Shown one piece after another: positions 25,734-36,173 of a stretch of 64,000 bases of DNA. The notes below the pieces were generated by a model that saw only the letters and a program-made list of their open reading frames with translations, had not been told where the DNA came from and ran no database searches. Each line of letters opens with the position of its first letter. Positions within the stretch are counted from its first letter, which is position 1. The stretch lies in NCBI GenBank assembly GCA_016212515.1, contig JACRFZ010000024.1:1-64000 (forward strand), given 5' to 3'. A program made the position numbers and the translations under genes. Origin of the DNA: Candidatus Melainabacteria bacterium (GTDB taxonomy: Bacteria; Cyanobacteriota; Vampirovibrionia; Obscuribacterales; Obscuribacteraceae).

Positions 25734-26615
25734 TCAGGCTTTGGCCGGCTGCTTAATAGCTTCAGCTACTTGCTTGGCTACTTCACCGGGGGTCATGGCC
25801 ACTCTTACGCCATTGGCTTTGAAAGCCTCCAGTTTGGATTCAGCCGTTCCTTTGCCACCGGATATGATGGCGCCGGCATGGCCCATGCGTTTGCCGGGCG
25901 GTGCTGTTTGACCGGCGATATAGCCAATAACCGGCTTCTTCACGTTTTTCTTGATGAAGGCGGCGGCTTCCTCTTCGGCGTTACCGCCGATTTCACCGAT
26001 CATGACAATCACTTCCGTTGCCGGATCATGCTCAAACATAGAGAGCACTTCCTGGTAGTCGAGACCTTTGATGGGGTCTCCACCGGTGCCGACGCAGGTG
26101 GACTGACCGTAACCGCTCTCAGTGAGAGCCAGGGCGATTTCATAGGTGAGGGTGCCGGACTTACTGACCATGCCCACCGGACCTGACTTAAAAATGGAAC
26201 CAGGCAAGATTCCGATCAGGGACTGACCGGGGGTTATGATGCCGGGGCAGTTAGGACCAATCAATTTGGCACCTTTGGCTTTCACTGCCGCTGCCAACTT
26301 GGCTGTATCTTGCGGCGGAATTCCTTCGGTGATGAGCACCAGCAGGCTGATTCCGGCATCAAGTGCTTCATAACCGGCATCGAGGGCCAGGTAGGGCGGT
26401 ACGAATATTACCGAACAGGTGGCGCCTGTGGTCTTCACCGCTTCCATGACGGTATCGAAAACCGGTACGTTATGGATTTTTTCTCCACCTTTACCGGGGG
26501 TGACGCCGGCCACAATATTGGTGCCGTAGTCAAGCATACGCTTGGTGTGTGCGGCGCCCATTTTGCCTGTGGCGCCCTGCACGACTACTTTGGTGTGTTT
26601 ATCGACAAGAATCAC
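25734..26615 (-). CDS. sucD: Succinyl-CoA synthetase (ADP/GDP-forming), alpha subunit
   Basis: 293 residues. It carries the CoA-binding Rossmann motif [14 protein letters not shown], the FVPP and [11 protein letters not shown] segments, and the phospho-histidine loop [14 protein letters not shown] near residue 247. With sucC it converts succinyl-CoA to succinate with substrate-level phosphorylation in the TCA cycle. It starts 12 bases after sucC, forming a two-gene operon that ends at the perfect hairpin. Confidence 0.96.
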   Translation of the reverse strand: MILVDKHTKVVVQGATGKMGAAHTKRMLDYGTNIVAGVTPGKGGEKIHNVPVFDTVMEAVKTTGATCSVIFVPPYLALDAGYEALDAGISLLVLITEGIPPQDTAKLAAAVKAKGAKLIGPNCPGIITPGQSLIGILPGSIFKSGPVGMVSKSGTLTYEIALALTESGYGQSTCVGTGGDPIKGLDYQEVLSMFEHDPATEVIVMIGEIGGNAEEEAAAFIKKNVKKPVIGYIAGQTAPPGKRMGHAGAIISGGKGTAESKLEAFKANGVRVAMTPGEVAKQVAEAIKQPAKA

Positions 26616-26627
26616 TTCAATTCTCCT

Positions 26628-27770
26628 TTAGGCTTTGGCGGCAAGCGCCGGTTTTTTGGTGGCGTTCTTTGAGCGGCTGACCGCCTCTTTCACTGCTTCT
26701 TCCAGATCGGGATAGAGCTTCAGTCCGGATGCGGCTAGCATTTTTTCCGCTACGTCCTGGTTATTGCCGCGCAATCTCACTACCATCTGGCGCTCGGGGT
26801 ATTTTTTCATGAATTCCACGAGTGCTCCGGCCACTTCGTCACAGGCTGTGATTCCGCCCAGGATATTGAGGAGAATGACGTCCACGGCAGGGTTCTCGTT
26901 CACGAGTTCGAGGGCCGCCAGGGTCTTCTTCTGGTCGGAGCCGCCGCCGGCATCGAGGAAGTTACCGGGTTGACCGCCAAAGGCCTTGACCATATCCATG
27001 GTGGCCATGGTCAGACCGGCGCCGTTGCAGAGGATGCCGATATTGCCGTCCAGTTCCACCAGGTTGAGATCGGTCATTTTGGCGCGGCGCTCCCGGGGGC
27101 TCATGTCCACCAGGTGAGCTTCCATCCAGCCTTTGAAAGCCGGTTGACGTCCGATGGAATCATCGTTGATGATGATTTTGCCATCGAGAGCCAGCACATC
27201 GTCGCCCTTGGTGATGACCAGAGGGTTGATCTCCGCGAGATCGAGGTCTTTGCTTTCGAATACTTTATAGAGCTTGTTGGCCAGGTCTGCCACTTTGGCC
27301 ATGACCGCGCCCTTCAAACCAAGTTTGGCAGCCAGGTTGCGGCCTACATAAGGATGATAGGGGAAGGGAATCGGCTCGGTAAGCACGTTGTGTGAGGATT
27401 CAATCTCAATGCCGCCTTCAGCGGAGGCAATGAAGATCGGGCAGCCTCTCTCTCTGTCCAGGGTGACGGCCAGATAAAGCTCTTTGGCGATGGACACCAT
27501 GGGCTCTACCAGCAGGCTCTCGGTTTTGGAGCCCTTGATGACCAACTGAAGCAGGTCTTTGGCCAGTGCCTTACCTTCTTCCAGGTCTTTGGCGAATTTA
27601 ATGCCGCCGGCCTTACCTCTTCCACCTGACATGACCTGGCATTTCAAGGTGAGCGGATAGCCGAAATGTACTTTAGCTAACTCTTCCGGTTTGGTGATAC
27701 GTACTGCCGGTGGTACGGGTATGCCGCCAGCTTCAAAGATTCGCTTGGCTTCGTATTCGTAGAGATTCAA
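26628..27770 (-). CDS. sucC: Succinyl-CoA synthetase, beta subunit
   Basis: 380 residues with the ATP-grasp fold: MNLYEYEAKRIFEAGGIPVP at the N-terminus, KCQVMSGGRGKAGGIKFA, LAEINPLVI, and the C-terminal GILCNGAGLTMATMDM, LDAGGGSD and NILGGITACDEVA. It pairs with the alpha subunit encoded directly downstream. The upstream region to 28115 carries its promoter, divergent from the phosphofructokinase gene. Confidence 0.96.
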   Translation of the reverse strand: MNLYEYEAKRIFEAGGIPVPPAVRITKPEELAKVHFGYPLTLKCQVMSGGRGKAGGIKFAKDLEEGKALAKDLLQLVIKGSKTESLLVEPMVSIAKELYLAVTLDRERGCPIFIASAEGGIEIESSHNVLTEPIPFPYHPYVGRNLAAKLGLKGAVMAKVADLANKLYKVFESKDLDLAEINPLVITKGDDVLALDGKIIINDDSIGRQPAFKGWMEAHLVDMSPRERRAKMTDLNLVELDGNIGILCNGAGLTMATMDMVKAFGGQPGNFLDAGGGSDQKKTLAALELVNENPAVDVILLNILGGITACDEVAGALVEFMKKYPERQMVVRLRGNNQDVAEKMLAASGLKLYPDLEEAVKEAVSRSKNATKKPALAAKA

Positions 27771-28115
27771 TTTATTTCGACCCTCACTGGTTACAAGGTG
27801 GCCTCAAGGCTTATACAGACCCTTAATGTACGACAGAAAGGTCGGCCGGGCTTTGACCTTTAGGTTTTTATCCATTCCGCCGGGGGATTTTCCAAGGGGC
27901 ACCGGAATTTCAATCGATTTCGTCTGAGGTTTTCAATATTCCGCTTAATAATCTGACTACAAAGGGAGGCATGAATAGGGCGCTTTCAGGGTCTGCAATT
28001 ATACTTAGGGCGTTCGGCATGTATCCGTCTCTAATATCGTCCCCGGCTCTTGGCTTCTTTGGCTGAGCCAATCTTGCTCCTGAGTCTGACACTTAATGGT
28101 CTTGAGGTTTTTTAG
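27771..28115. promoter_or_regulatory. Divergent intergenic region between sucC and the phosphofructokinase gene
   Basis: 345 bases with no supported gene. It must hold the sucCD promoter (minus) and the phosphofructokinase promoter (plus). No palindrome or riboswitch-like structure was recognised by eye. Confidence 0.35.
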
Positions 28116-29144
28116 ATGCGCATCGGTATCCTTACTGGCGGCGGCGATTGTCCCGGTCTCAACGCCGTATTGAGGGCAGTGGTCAGACGCTCCGTGAAAG
28201 AGTACGGTTCGGAAGTAGTGGGTTACCTCGAGGGCTTCCGGGGCGTCATGGAAGACATGATTATGCCCCTCACCATGCATTCCACCGGTGGTCTGATTCA
28301 TAGAGGCGGTACCATCTTGCGTACCTCCCGTACCAATCCCTTCAAAGTGGAAAGAGGACCGGAGCGGATCAAAGAGAATATGCAGAAGCATCGCCTCGAC
28401 GCCTTGATTGTGGTGGGCGGTGAGGATACCTGCGGAGTGGCCAATCGCCTCTATAAGGAACACAATCTCAATCTGGTCTGCGTACCTAAGACCATAGATA
28501 ATGACTTGAATGCCACCGATGTCACCTTCGGCTTTGATACGGCCGTCAATATTGTGGCCGAAGCTCTGGACCGTTTGCATACAACAGCCGAGTCTCATAA
28601 CCGCGTTCTCGTTTGTGAAGTGATGGGACGCAATGCCGGCTGGATTGCTTGTTATGGTGGTATTGCTGGTGGTGCTGATTTTATTCTTGTGCCGGAAAAA
28701 CCCATCAATCTTAATGCTGTAGTCTCTTCGATCAAGCAGCGCCATGCCCGGGGCAGAGACTTCTCTATCGTCGTGGTGGCTGAAGGTGCCAAGTTCGATA
28801 ATGAAGAGGCCAATCCGGAGCGTCAGGTAGATGCATTCGGTCATGTCAAATTAGGCGGTATCGGTGAAGTTCTCGCCAAGCATATCGAGAAGGAAACCGG
28901 TTTCGAGACTCGTTCCACCACACTTGGTCATATTCAAAGAGGCGGTTCTCCCACGGCCTTCGACCGTGTTCTCGCCACCAGATATGGTGTGCTGGCCGCT
29001 GACCTGGTGCATCAGAAGAAATTCGGCACCATGGTGGCACTGCATGGTAACAGTCTGGTCGATGTACCGATTGAGGATGCGGTCAATAGCCTCAAGACTC
29101 TCGACATGGATATCTATAAGGTGGCGGAAGTGTTCTTCGGCTAA
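28116..29144 (+). CDS. 6-phosphofructokinase, predicted pyrophosphate-dependent type
   Basis: 342 residues. TGGGDCPGLNAV (7-18) and the catalytic TIDND (126-130, D128) define the PFK-A superfamily, and FGFDTAVN, GRNAGWIA, GHIQRGGSPTAFDR follow. Two residues decide the phosphoryl donor in this family: Gly104 and Gly124 of ATP enzymes. Here the segments read GGEDT (101-105, Asp at 104) and PKTIDND (124-130, Lys at 125, aligned with 124). Asp plus Lys is the signature of PPi-dependent enzymes such as that of Amycolatopsis. If so, the step is reversible and would serve both glycolysis and gluconeogenesis. GAGG lies ahead of the ATG. Confidence 0.9.
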   Translation: MRIGILTGGGDCPGLNAVLRAVVRRSVKEYGSEVVGYLEGFRGVMEDMIMPLTMHSTGGLIHRGGTILRTSRTNPFKVERGPERIKENMQKHRLDALIVVGGEDTCGVANRLYKEHNLNLVCVPKTIDNDLNATDVTFGFDTAVNIVAEALDRLHTTAESHNRVLVCEVMGRNAGWIACYGGIAGGADFILVPEKPINLNAVVSSIKQRHARGRDFSIVVVAEGAKFDNEEANPERQVDAFGHVKLGGIGEVLAKHIEKETGFETRSTTLGHIQRGGSPTAFDRVLATRYGVLAADLVHQKKFGTMVALHGNSLVDVPIEDAVNSLKTLDMDIYKVAEVFFG

Positions 29145-29185
29145 GAAGTTAGCACCTGGTTCGGTTTAGAGGCGGATGTAATTTG

Positions 29186-30364
29186 ATGCAAGCCGAGAGT
29201 GCCGCCCAGGCGGAACAAGATGAATTCTATATGGGGCGCTGCCTGGAACTGGCCGCCCGGGCTCTCGGTCAGACGTCGCCCAATCCGCTCGTGGGGGCTG
29301 TGGTTGTCTCCGCGGACGGCCGCGTGGTGGGGGAGGGTTTCCATAGCCGGGCCGGAGAGCCCCACGCCGAACCTCTGGCCCTGGCTGCTGCCGCTGCCCA
29401 GGCCCGGGGCGGTACCCTTTACGTGAATCTGGAACCATGTAGTCACTTCGGGCGCACACCGCCATGTGCCGAGGCGGTTGTGAGAGCCGGTCTGAAGCGG
29501 GTTGTGGTCGGTACCGTTGATCCTAATGAGAAGGTGGCTGGTGCCGGTCTCAGACAGATTCAAGAAAGCGGCATTGAAGTACTGGCGGGGGTAATGGTGC
29601 GGCCGTGCCGAGAACTCAATCGGGGCTTTCTCAAGTCTATGGAAGCCGGCTTGCCCTGGCTGGACCTGAAGCTGGCTGCCACCCTCGACGGCCGCATCGC
29701 CGACCGCCAGGGCAGAAGTCGCTATGTGACAGGCTCGGCGGCCCTTGAAAGAGTGCAAACCCTGCGCTCTCAGGTGGATGCCATTCTGGTGGGAGCGGCC
29801 ACAGCCCGTCTGGATGATCCGGCCCTTACCTGGCGTTTGCCGGACGGCCGGGCGGCTGAGAGGCAGCCGGTGCGGGTGGTTTTTGATCCCTCTTTGACTC
29901 TTTCGGAATCCTCCAGGCTTTTTCAGAGACCCGGTGGCAAGACCCTTATCTTTTACAGAGATGACTCTCAAACAAAGAGCCGGCTGAAAAACTTCGCCCA
30001 CCTGGACGGAGATGTTGCTGAGTTTGTCGGCGTGGAGGGGGACCTAGATAACGCCCTGGATTTGCGCCATTGTCTTGAACTTTTGGGCGGGCGCGGCTTG
30101 CGCCGCCTCCTTTGTGAAGGCGGCGGCCGGCTGGCCGGCAGTTTGCTTGCCGCGGATCTGGTTGATGAAGTGCACTGGTTTGTGGCCCCCAAGCTGCTTT
30201 GCGATGCTTCGGCACCCCTGGCGGTGGCATCACCGCTTGAGCGACCCCTTTCGGCGGTTCTGCAACTGGAAGAGATGTCCGTGACCGAGGTGCTTCCTGA
30301 CTTTCTTTTACATGGTTGGATGCCCGGCCGGAGCGCCTTTCTCACCGGTCGGTCTGAGACTTAG
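29186..30364 (+). CDS. ribD: Riboflavin biosynthesis deaminase-reductase
   Basis: 392 residues from the ATG at 29186, which follows an in-frame TTG. The N-terminal deaminase domain has the zinc site HAE (60-62) and PCSHFGRTPPC (84-94). The C-terminal reductase domain begins near WLDLKLAATLDGRIAD and includes VGAATARLDDPALTWR and LLCEGGGRLAGSLL. It performs the second and third steps of riboflavin synthesis. No other rib gene is adjacent. GAGGCGGA lies about 11 bases upstream of the start. Confidence 0.95.
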   Translation: MQAESAAQAEQDEFYMGRCLELAARALGQTSPNPLVGAVVVSADGRVVGEGFHSRAGEPHAEPLALAAAAAQARGGTLYVNLEPCSHFGRTPPCAEAVVRAGLKRVVVGTVDPNEKVAGAGLRQIQESGIEVLAGVMVRPCRELNRGFLKSMEAGLPWLDLKLAATLDGRIADRQGRSRYVTGSAALERVQTLRSQVDAILVGAATARLDDPALTWRLPDGRAAERQPVRVVFDPSLTLSESSRLFQRPGGKTLIFYRDDSQTKSRLKNFAHLDGDVAEFVGVEGDLDNALDLRHCLELLGGRGLRRLLCEGGGRLAGSLLAADLVDEVHWFVAPKLLCDASAPLAVASPLERPLSAVLQLEEMSVTEVLPDFLLHGWMPGRSAFLTGRSET

Positions 30365-30453
30365 GCCTGTCTAACCTTAGAAGCGCCTGACTACTGTTAT
30401 GATTCCAGTGTCTATATTTAAGCTATGCAATATGTTTATCGGGTGTCAGTTTG

Positions 30454-31803
30454 ATGACGGCTACCACTGCTGAAAAGAAAAAGGTCTTTGTTGAAACCTT
30501 CGGGTGTCAGATGAATAAATCCGACTCCGAACACATGCTGGGGCTGCTTGATGAGATTGGTTATGAGCCGACCCCGGATATCAAAGGCGCCGATCTGATG
30601 ATCTTGAATACTTGCGCTATTCGCGAGGGTGCGGAAGACAAGGTTTACAGTTATCTTGGCGCCTGGCGCGGTTACAAGGAAGCAAGACCGGGTTCACTTA
30701 TCGCCGTGGGTGGCTGTGTGGCACAGGATGCCGGGGAAGCCATGCGCAAGCGTGCTCCATACGTAGATCTTGTTTTCGGAACCCACAATTTGCACCGCCT
30801 GCCGGAACTGGTTATGAAAGCTTCCAGCGGCGAGCCGGTGGTGGAAATTTATCAGGAATTGCCTGAGGATTTGCCCGAGACGCCTGTGCATCGCCTCAAC
30901 GACATAAGCGCCTGGGTTTCCATTATTTATGGCTGCGACTACAACTGCACTTATTGCATCGTGCCTTATGTGCGTGGTCGCGAAAAGAGCCGCTCACCCC
31001 TGTCTATTTTTGAAGAAGTGAAGGGTCTGGCTGAAAGCGGTTACAAGGAAGTGACCCTTTTGGGTCAGAACGTTACGGCCTACGGTCATGATTTGGAGCA
31101 GCCGCTTCACCTGGGGGATTTGCTCAGGCAATTGGCGGTACCGGAACTGGAGGCCATCAAACGCCTGCGTTTTGTTACCGGTCATCCCCGGGATCTAAAT
31201 GTAGAAATTATCGATGCCGTCAGGGATTTGCCGCAGGCCTGCGAGTATTTCCATATACCCATTCAAGCCGGTGACGATCGTACTTTGCGCCGTATGGCGC
31301 GGGGCTACAATGTTGATTTCTATCGTCGTAAGGTCGATGAAATTCGCTCGCGCATACCTGATGCTGCCATCACCACCGATCTGATCGTGGGTTTTCCCGG
31401 TGAGAGCGAAGAAGAGTTTATGAACACGGTGCGCCTGGTGGAAGAGATTTGCTTTGACGTGGCCAATACCGCCGCTTACTCTCCCAGGCAGCACACTCCC
31501 TCTGCCAACTGGGATGGACAGGTGCCGGAGGCTGAAAAGTACGAGCGGTTGCGCTATCTCAACACCGTGGTGGGCGACGTTTCTCATCGTCTCAACAAGA
31601 GATTGCTCGGGCGGAAGGTGGAAATTCTCGTGGAAGGACGCTCCGACCGCGGTATGAACAGGCTCATGGGCCGCACTCGCACCAACAAAATTGTCAATTT
31701 CGAAGGACCAGATGCTTTGATTGGTCAGCTTGTGGATGTAGAGGTGACGGCCGCCAATCCCTGGGCTCTGCGCGGTGCTCTCAAGGTTGGTTTGACTGTT
31801 TGA
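30454..31803 (+). CDS. miaB: tRNA-2-methylthio-N6-dimethylallyladenosine synthase
   Basis: 449 residues. The N-terminal methylthiotransferase domain has three cluster cysteines in FVETFGCQMN (C18), LNTCAIRE (C53) and VGGCVAQ (C88). The radical SAM motif is CDYNCTYC (161-168). IVGFPGESEEEF and AYSPRQHTPSA follow, and a C-terminal TRAM domain (VEILVEGRSDRG to the end) closes the protein. It methylthiolates isopentenylated A37 in tRNAs reading UNN codons. The TGA overlaps the TTG start of the next TPR gene. miaA is not in the window. Confidence 0.95.
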   Translation: MTATTAEKKKVFVETFGCQMNKSDSEHMLGLLDEIGYEPTPDIKGADLMILNTCAIREGAEDKVYSYLGAWRGYKEARPGSLIAVGGCVAQDAGEAMRKRAPYVDLVFGTHNLHRLPELVMKASSGEPVVEIYQELPEDLPETPVHRLNDISAWVSIIYGCDYNCTYCIVPYVRGREKSRSPLSIFEEVKGLAESGYKEVTLLGQNVTAYGHDLEQPLHLGDLLRQLAVPELEAIKRLRFVTGHPRDLNVEIIDAVRDLPQACEYFHIPIQAGDDRTLRRMARGYNVDFYRRKVDEIRSRIPDAAITTDLIVGFPGESEEEFMNTVRLVEEICFDVANTAAYSPRQHTPSANWDGQVPEAEKYERLRYLNTVVGDVSHRLNKRLLGRKVEILVEGRSDRGMNRLMGRTRTNKIVNFEGPDALIGQLVDVEVTAANPWALRGALKVGLTV

Positions 31804-32927
31804 AGTACAGAAATTTCAAGCGAATTGTCGCTTGCTTTTGGTTGCTGTTTTCGATTTTGCCTGTTCAGGCCGGCGAGCCCAGCCCTGCTTTTTTGAAAGG
31901 GGAGAGTTTCCTCAAGCAAGGGGACTTTCAGCGCGCTCTAACCAAAGCCGAAACAGCCTACCGTAACGGTAGAATCACCCGGCTGGAATATCTCAAATTA
32001 AAAGGGGCGGTCTACAACGGCTTAGAGAACAACACGGCGCTGGCAGCGCTATGCCGGGATGCGCTCACTCTCTATCCGAAGGAAGGCGAGTTTTACTATC
32101 TGAGAGCCTGTACCTACAAGGATACTCAAAATCCTAAAGAGGCACTGGCTGACTTGAACAGGGCCATCGCTCTCAGTCCGAATTCGGCAAAAGCCTATCT
32201 GAAAAGAGCGCGTATTTTGTTTGTGTTGACCGAGAATCTTAGCGGTGGTGATTATCTGAAACAGGCGCGAGCCGATCTTAAGCGGTCAATCGAACTGGAT
32301 GGCACCCAGGCTGAAGCTTTCGATTATCAGGGCATCTGGCTATCCACAGAGGGCAAGTATCAGGAGGCCATAACTTCCTTCAGCAAAGCCATTGCCCTGA
32401 ACAATAATGACTTTCGTTATTTCTCTCACAGAGCCAGTGCCTATCGCACCGTCAATGAACTTGAAAAGGCGCTCTCTGACATGGATCGCCTTGTGGTCTT
32501 GCGTCCTAACGTTAGCCAGGGCTGGCTTACCCGGGCTGAAACCCTTGAGCAGATGAAGCGCTATGACGATGCCCTTGCTTCTTATGAGCGGGCAGTTGAA
32601 CTGGACCAGAATAGAGGAGACAGTCGAAAAGCGCGAGCGCGGCTAAATTTGCGGCTTGGCAAATACAAAGATGCAATTGTCGATCTCGATTTCCTGGTCA
32701 AATTGTCGCCCGCCGATGACGAACACTATTGGAATCGTGGTCTGGCCTGGCAGGGTCTCAAGCAGTATGACCGTGCCCTCAATGACTTCAACACTGCTAT
32801 CGATTTTAATCCGCAACTGCCCTCTTACTATGATTCGAGAGCAAAACTGTACAGCCTGCGTGGGGAGAAGAGCCAGGCGGCGCAGGATAAGCGCAGGGCC
32901 GATAAGTTGCGCCAGGAAAGAATCTAG
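31800..32927 (+). CDS. Secreted TPR-repeat protein
   Basis: 375 residues from a TTG that overlaps the miaB stop. The N-terminus MKYRNFKRIVACFWLLFSIL-PVQAGE is a signal peptide. About eight TPR units follow, for example FYYLRACTYKDTQNPKEAL, AFDYQGIWLSTEGKYQEAI, LTRAETLEQMKRYDDALASY and YWNRGLAWQGLKQYDRALND. It is likely a periplasmic scaffold. The coupling to miaB is probably only transcriptional convenience. A clear terminator follows. Confidence 0.85.
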   Translation: MKYRNFKRIVACFWLLFSILPVQAGEPSPAFLKGESFLKQGDFQRALTKAETAYRNGRITRLEYLKLKGAVYNGLENNTALAALCRDALTLYPKEGEFYYLRACTYKDTQNPKEALADLNRAIALSPNSAKAYLKRARILFVLTENLSGGDYLKQARADLKRSIELDGTQAEAFDYQGIWLSTEGKYQEAITSFSKAIALNNNDFRYFSHRASAYRTVNELEKALSDMDRLVVLRPNVSQGWLTRAETLEQMKRYDDALASYERAVELDQNRGDSRKARARLNLRLGKYKDAIVDLDFLVKLSPADDEHYWNRGLAWQGLKQYDRALNDFNTAIDFNPQLPSYYDSRAKLYSLRGEKSQAAQDKRRADKLRQERI

Positions 32928-32952
32928 GCCAACCTTATTCTAATCCAAATGA

Positions 32953-32981
32953 AAAACAGCCCCTGGTGCGAGGGCTGTTTT
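32953..32981. terminator. Bidirectional terminator between the TPR gene and aceA
   Basis: AAAACAGCCC (32953-32962) pairs with GGGCTGTTTT (32972-32981) around a nine-base loop. The stem carries A-runs on one side and T-runs on the other, so it can end both the plus-strand TPR transcript and the minus-strand aceA transcript, which converge here. Confidence 0.85.
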
Positions 32982-33009
32982 CCATTTTTGGCTGGGGAAA
33001 AATTAGTCG

Positions 33010-34323
33010 CTAGTTAACCGACACCAGTTGTTTGACCGGTTGCTGGAACTGGTCTTCTTCCGTGGAGCCTTTCAGGGCCTGGGTGGATGCTTCTCCGCCA
33101 CTGGCTGTGACCAGTACTTTATCAAAGTAGCCGGTGCCCACTTCTCTCTGGTGCCGCACGGCGGTGTAGCCCTCACTCTGGCTGGCGAATTCTTCCTCTT
33201 GCAGTCTTACATAGGCAGCCATGCCTTCCTTGGCATAGTCTTTGGCCAATTGGAAGGCACTGAGATTGGTGGCATGCCAGCCGGCCAGGGTGATGAACTG
33301 ATATTTGAAACCCATTTTGCCCAGTTCTTCATTGAAGGTGCGGATGGTTTTATCGTCCAGGTGCTGCTTCCAGTTGAAGGACGGTGAGCAGTTGTAGGCC
33401 AGGAGTTTACCGGGGAAGCGGGCATGGATGGCCTCGGCGAAGACGCGGGCTTCTTCCAGGTCTGGTTTGGAGCTTTCGAACCAGAGCACATCGGCATAGG
33501 GAGCGTAGGCCAGCCCTCTGGCTATAACCGGCTCGATGCCTTGTTTTACGCGGAAGTAACCTTCCGGGGTGCGTTCTCCCACGATAAAGGGTTTGTCGAT
33601 GTCGCAGATGTCGGAGGTGATGAGAGTGGCATCCAGGGCATCGGTGCGGGCTGTGATGATGGTCGGCACGCCCAGCACATCGGCAGCCAGGCGGGCGGCG
33701 CTCAAGGTGCGAATGAAAGTGGAGGTTGGCACCAGCACCTTGCCTCCCAGGTGACCGCATTTCTTTTCGGAGGCCAACTGGTCTTCGAAGTGCACTCCGG
33801 CCGCTCCTGCTTCAATCATGTTCTTCATCAGTTCAAAGGCATGCACCGGTCCGCCGAAACCGGCTTCGGCATCGGCCATGATCGGCACAAACCAGTTTCT
33901 TTCGCTTATGCCTTCCGAGGCGTCAATCTGATCCTGGCGAAGCAGAGCGTTGTTCAGTCGTTTTACCAGCTCCGGGGCGCTGGTTGATGGATAGAGACTC
34001 TGGTCGGGATAGGTCTGACTGGAACTGTTAGCATCGGCCGCCACCTGCCAGCCGCTCAAGTAAATCGACTTGAGTCCGCCCCGCACCATCTGCACGGCCT
34101 GGGAGCCGTTCATGGCACCGAGGGCGATTACATAGGGTTCGTTGTTCAGCAGTTCGAAGAAATGCCTGGCTCCTAAATCGGCCAGGGTGTGCTGGATCTG
34201 CACTGTGGATCTCAGCTTTACTACATCCTTGGCACTGTAGTTGCGCTTTATGCCCTGCCAGCGCTGTTCGCTTGCCCAGGTTTGTTCCAGTTCTTTTACT
34301 TGCTCTGCTTGTGATTGACGCAT
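33010..34323 (-). CDS. aceA: Isocitrate lyase
   Basis: 437 residues. Cleaves isocitrate into succinate and glyoxylate, the entry to the glyoxylate shunt. The active-site loop is KKCGHLGGK (187-195, C189), flanked by [15 protein letters not shown] and [19 protein letters not shown] near 340 is the other conserved segment. It lies 111 bases downstream of aceB on the same strand, so an aceBA operon is likely. The shunt lets the cell grow on acetate or fatty acids. Confidence 0.96.
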   Translation of the reverse strand: MRQSQAEQVKELEQTWASEQRWQGIKRNYSAKDVVKLRSTVQIQHTLADLGARHFFELLNNEPYVIALGAMNGSQAVQMVRGGLKSIYLSGWQVAADANSSSQTYPDQSLYPSTSAPELVKRLNNALLRQDQIDASEGISERNWFVPIMADAEAGFGGPVHAFELMKNMIEAGAAGVHFEDQLASEKKCGHLGGKVLVPTSTFIRTLSAARLAADVLGVPTIITARTDALDATLITSDICDIDKPFIVGERTPEGYFRVKQGIEPVIARGLAYAPYADVLWFESSKPDLEEARVFAEAIHARFPGKLLAYNCSPSFNWKQHLDDKTIRTFNEELGKMGFKYQFITLAGWHATNLSAFQLAKDYAKEGMAAYVRLQEEEFASQSEGYTAVRHQREVGTGYFDKVLVTASGGEASTQALKGSTEEDQFQQPVKQLVSVN

Positions 34324-34434
34324 TTTTCCCTCGCTTATGTCGCTTGCTTTGCTTGAGTTTCCATGGCAGAGAGAGCCGGTTTCGGCGGACTCATCAGGTG
34401 GTTCGGATTCAGGTTCAGGTGGAGATAGATAGAT

Positions 34435-36012
34435 TTAGTCAGGTAAGTAGTCGTAAGCTTTTGTGGTGAGGAAGTCGGCGAAGGTTTCACTCAAAACGAG
34501 ATCGTCCAGGATGAGACCGGCTTCTTTCACATGATTGTCAGGGCGCTCCAGTTTGAGCATGGCTTCCTCTTTCAGTTTCTCGTAGAGGTAGCGAGTCATG
34601 ACCGTACCGTCGGATTCTTCCAGCGGGGCGCTGAACTTTATCCACTGCCAGAGCTGGGCGCGGGCGATTTCAGCCGTGGCGGCGTCTTCCATAAGGTTAT
34701 GGATGGCTGCCGCCCCATTGCCGGAAAGCCAGGAATCCAGATAGCGCAATGCCACGTCAATGTTGTTTTCTACACCGGCTCTGGTGACCGAACCGGCGAT
34801 TTTTGTGTTGAGCAGATCTTGGGCGCTTACGTTTATTGCCGGCAGTTCCTTGCCTTTCTGGTGCGGTTTTGCTCCCAGCGCTCTGTCGAAGACGCGTCTG
34901 GCGATGGGCACGAGATCGGGATGTGCCACCCATGTGCCGTCGAAGCCGTCGGCGACCTCTCTTTCTTTATCTTCGGTTACCTTCTTGATGGCCGTTTCAT
35001 TGACGGCCTGGTCTTTGCGGCTGGGAATAAAGGCAGCCATGCCGCCGATGGCATGGGCTCCACGCTTATGGCAGGTGGCCACCAGTAGTTGGGCATAGGC
35101 TCTCATAAAGGGAACGGCCATGGTCACTTTAGCGCGATCCGGTAAGGTGAAATCATGGTTCCTGGTTTTTTTGATGAGGCTGAAGATATAGTCCCAGCGA
35201 CCGGCGTTCAGACCGGCAGCGTGTTCTTTTAACTGGTAGAGAATCTCTTCCATTTCAAACGCCGCTAGAATCGTCTCGATCAAGACGGTAGCGCGGATGG
35301 TGCCTCGTTCAATTTTCAGATAATCCTGGGCGAAATTGAAAACATCGTTCCAGAGCCTGGCTTCCTCATGGCTTTCCAGTTTGGGCAGATAGAAGTAAGG
35401 AGCGCTGCCCCGTTTGATCAATTCATGGGCATTATGGAAAAAGTAGAGTCCGAAGTCGAAAAGACTGGCTGAAACCGGCTTTTCGTCTATGAGCAGGTGC
35501 CTCTCCAGAAGGTGCAGACCGCGCGGTCTTACCACCAGCGTGGCAAGCCTCCGGTCCATCTGTAGTTTGTATTCCTTGCCTTCTGCAGATGTGAAGCTGA
35601 GGGTACCTCTAACTGCCTCGATCAGATTGATCTGGGCGGAAATTATGTTAGCCCAGGTGGGAGTAAGGGAGTCTTCCAGATCGGCCATGAAAACTCGGGC
35701 GCCCGAGTTCAGGGCGTTGATCATCATTTTTCGCTCGCAGGGGCCGGTAATTTCAACGCGCCGGTCTTCGAGGTCGGCGGGCACCGGTGCCACCTGCCAG
35801 GTGCCGCTTTTAATGTGCTCGGTGTGGGGCAGGAAATCAGGCAAGATGCCCTGGTCAATCTGCTTCTGCCTGTCCTGGCGTTTCTTTAAAAGTTCGTCAA
35901 GCTCGGGGCGGAATCGTTGTTCCAGAGCCCGGATGAAGTCCTGGGCAGCCGGATTCAAAATGGTTTCCACGTGCGGCAGAGCCACCTCAATCCGTTGTAC
36001 TAGATTGATCAT
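34435..36012 (-). CDS. aceB: Malate synthase A
   Basis: 525 residues, typical of the A isoform. Condenses glyoxylate with acetyl-CoA to malate. [20 protein letters not shown] and [11 protein letters not shown] form the front of the barrel, [30 protein letters not shown], and [14 protein letters not shown] follow, and the C-terminal region contains the catalytic Asp segment around [15 protein letters not shown]. The upstream region to 36173 is AT-rich and palindromic and is shared with the divergent HTH-citrate-synthase-like gene. Confidence 0.96.
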   Translation of the reverse strand: MINLVQRIEVALPHVETILNPAAQDFIRALEQRFRPELDELLKKRQDRQKQIDQGILPDFLPHTEHIKSGTWQVAPVPADLEDRRVEITGPCERKMMINALNSGARVFMADLEDSLTPTWANIISAQINLIEAVRGTLSFTSAEGKEYKLQMDRRLATLVVRPRGLHLLERHLLIDEKPVSASLFDFGLYFFHNAHELIKRGSAPYFYLPKLESHEEARLWNDVFNFAQDYLKIERGTIRATVLIETILAAFEMEEILYQLKEHAAGLNAGRWDYIFSLIKKTRNHDFTLPDRAKVTMAVPFMRAYAQLLVATCHKRGAHAIGGMAAFIPSRKDQAVNETAIKKVTEDKEREVADGFDGTWVAHPDLVPIARRVFDRALGAKPHQKGKELPAINVSAQDLLNTKIAGSVTRAGVENNIDVALRYLDSWLSGNGAAAIHNLMEDAATAEIARAQLWQWIKFSAPLEESDGTVMTRYLYEKLKEEAMLKLERPDNHVKEAGLILDDLVLSETFADFLTTKAYDYLPD

Positions 36013-36076
36013 CCAGAAATCCTCCGGGATTTTTGACGGTTTATGTAGAACTTTGTTATGGTAATTATATTGATAT

Positions 36077-36096
36077 ATTGATCGATTGCAATCAAT
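36077..36096. promoter_or_regulatory. Palindrome between aceB and the HTH-citrate-synthase gene, candidate operator
   Basis: ATTGAT (36077-36082) and ATCAAT (36091-36096) are inverted, and GATTGCAATC (36084-36093) is itself a perfect 10-bp palindrome. The site lies 65 bases upstream of the aceB start in an AT-rich intergenic stretch of 161 bases. A DNA-binding HTH domain is encoded by the divergent gene, so this is a natural place for an operator. TATATA at 36140-36145 could be a -10 for the divergent gene. Confidence 0.4.
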
Positions 36097-36173
36097 AAAT
36101 CAGTAATTTAATCTTTGCACAGACCGGAGAATTTCTATCTATATAAGATTGCCCGGGCAATTCCTGCGGCCAG

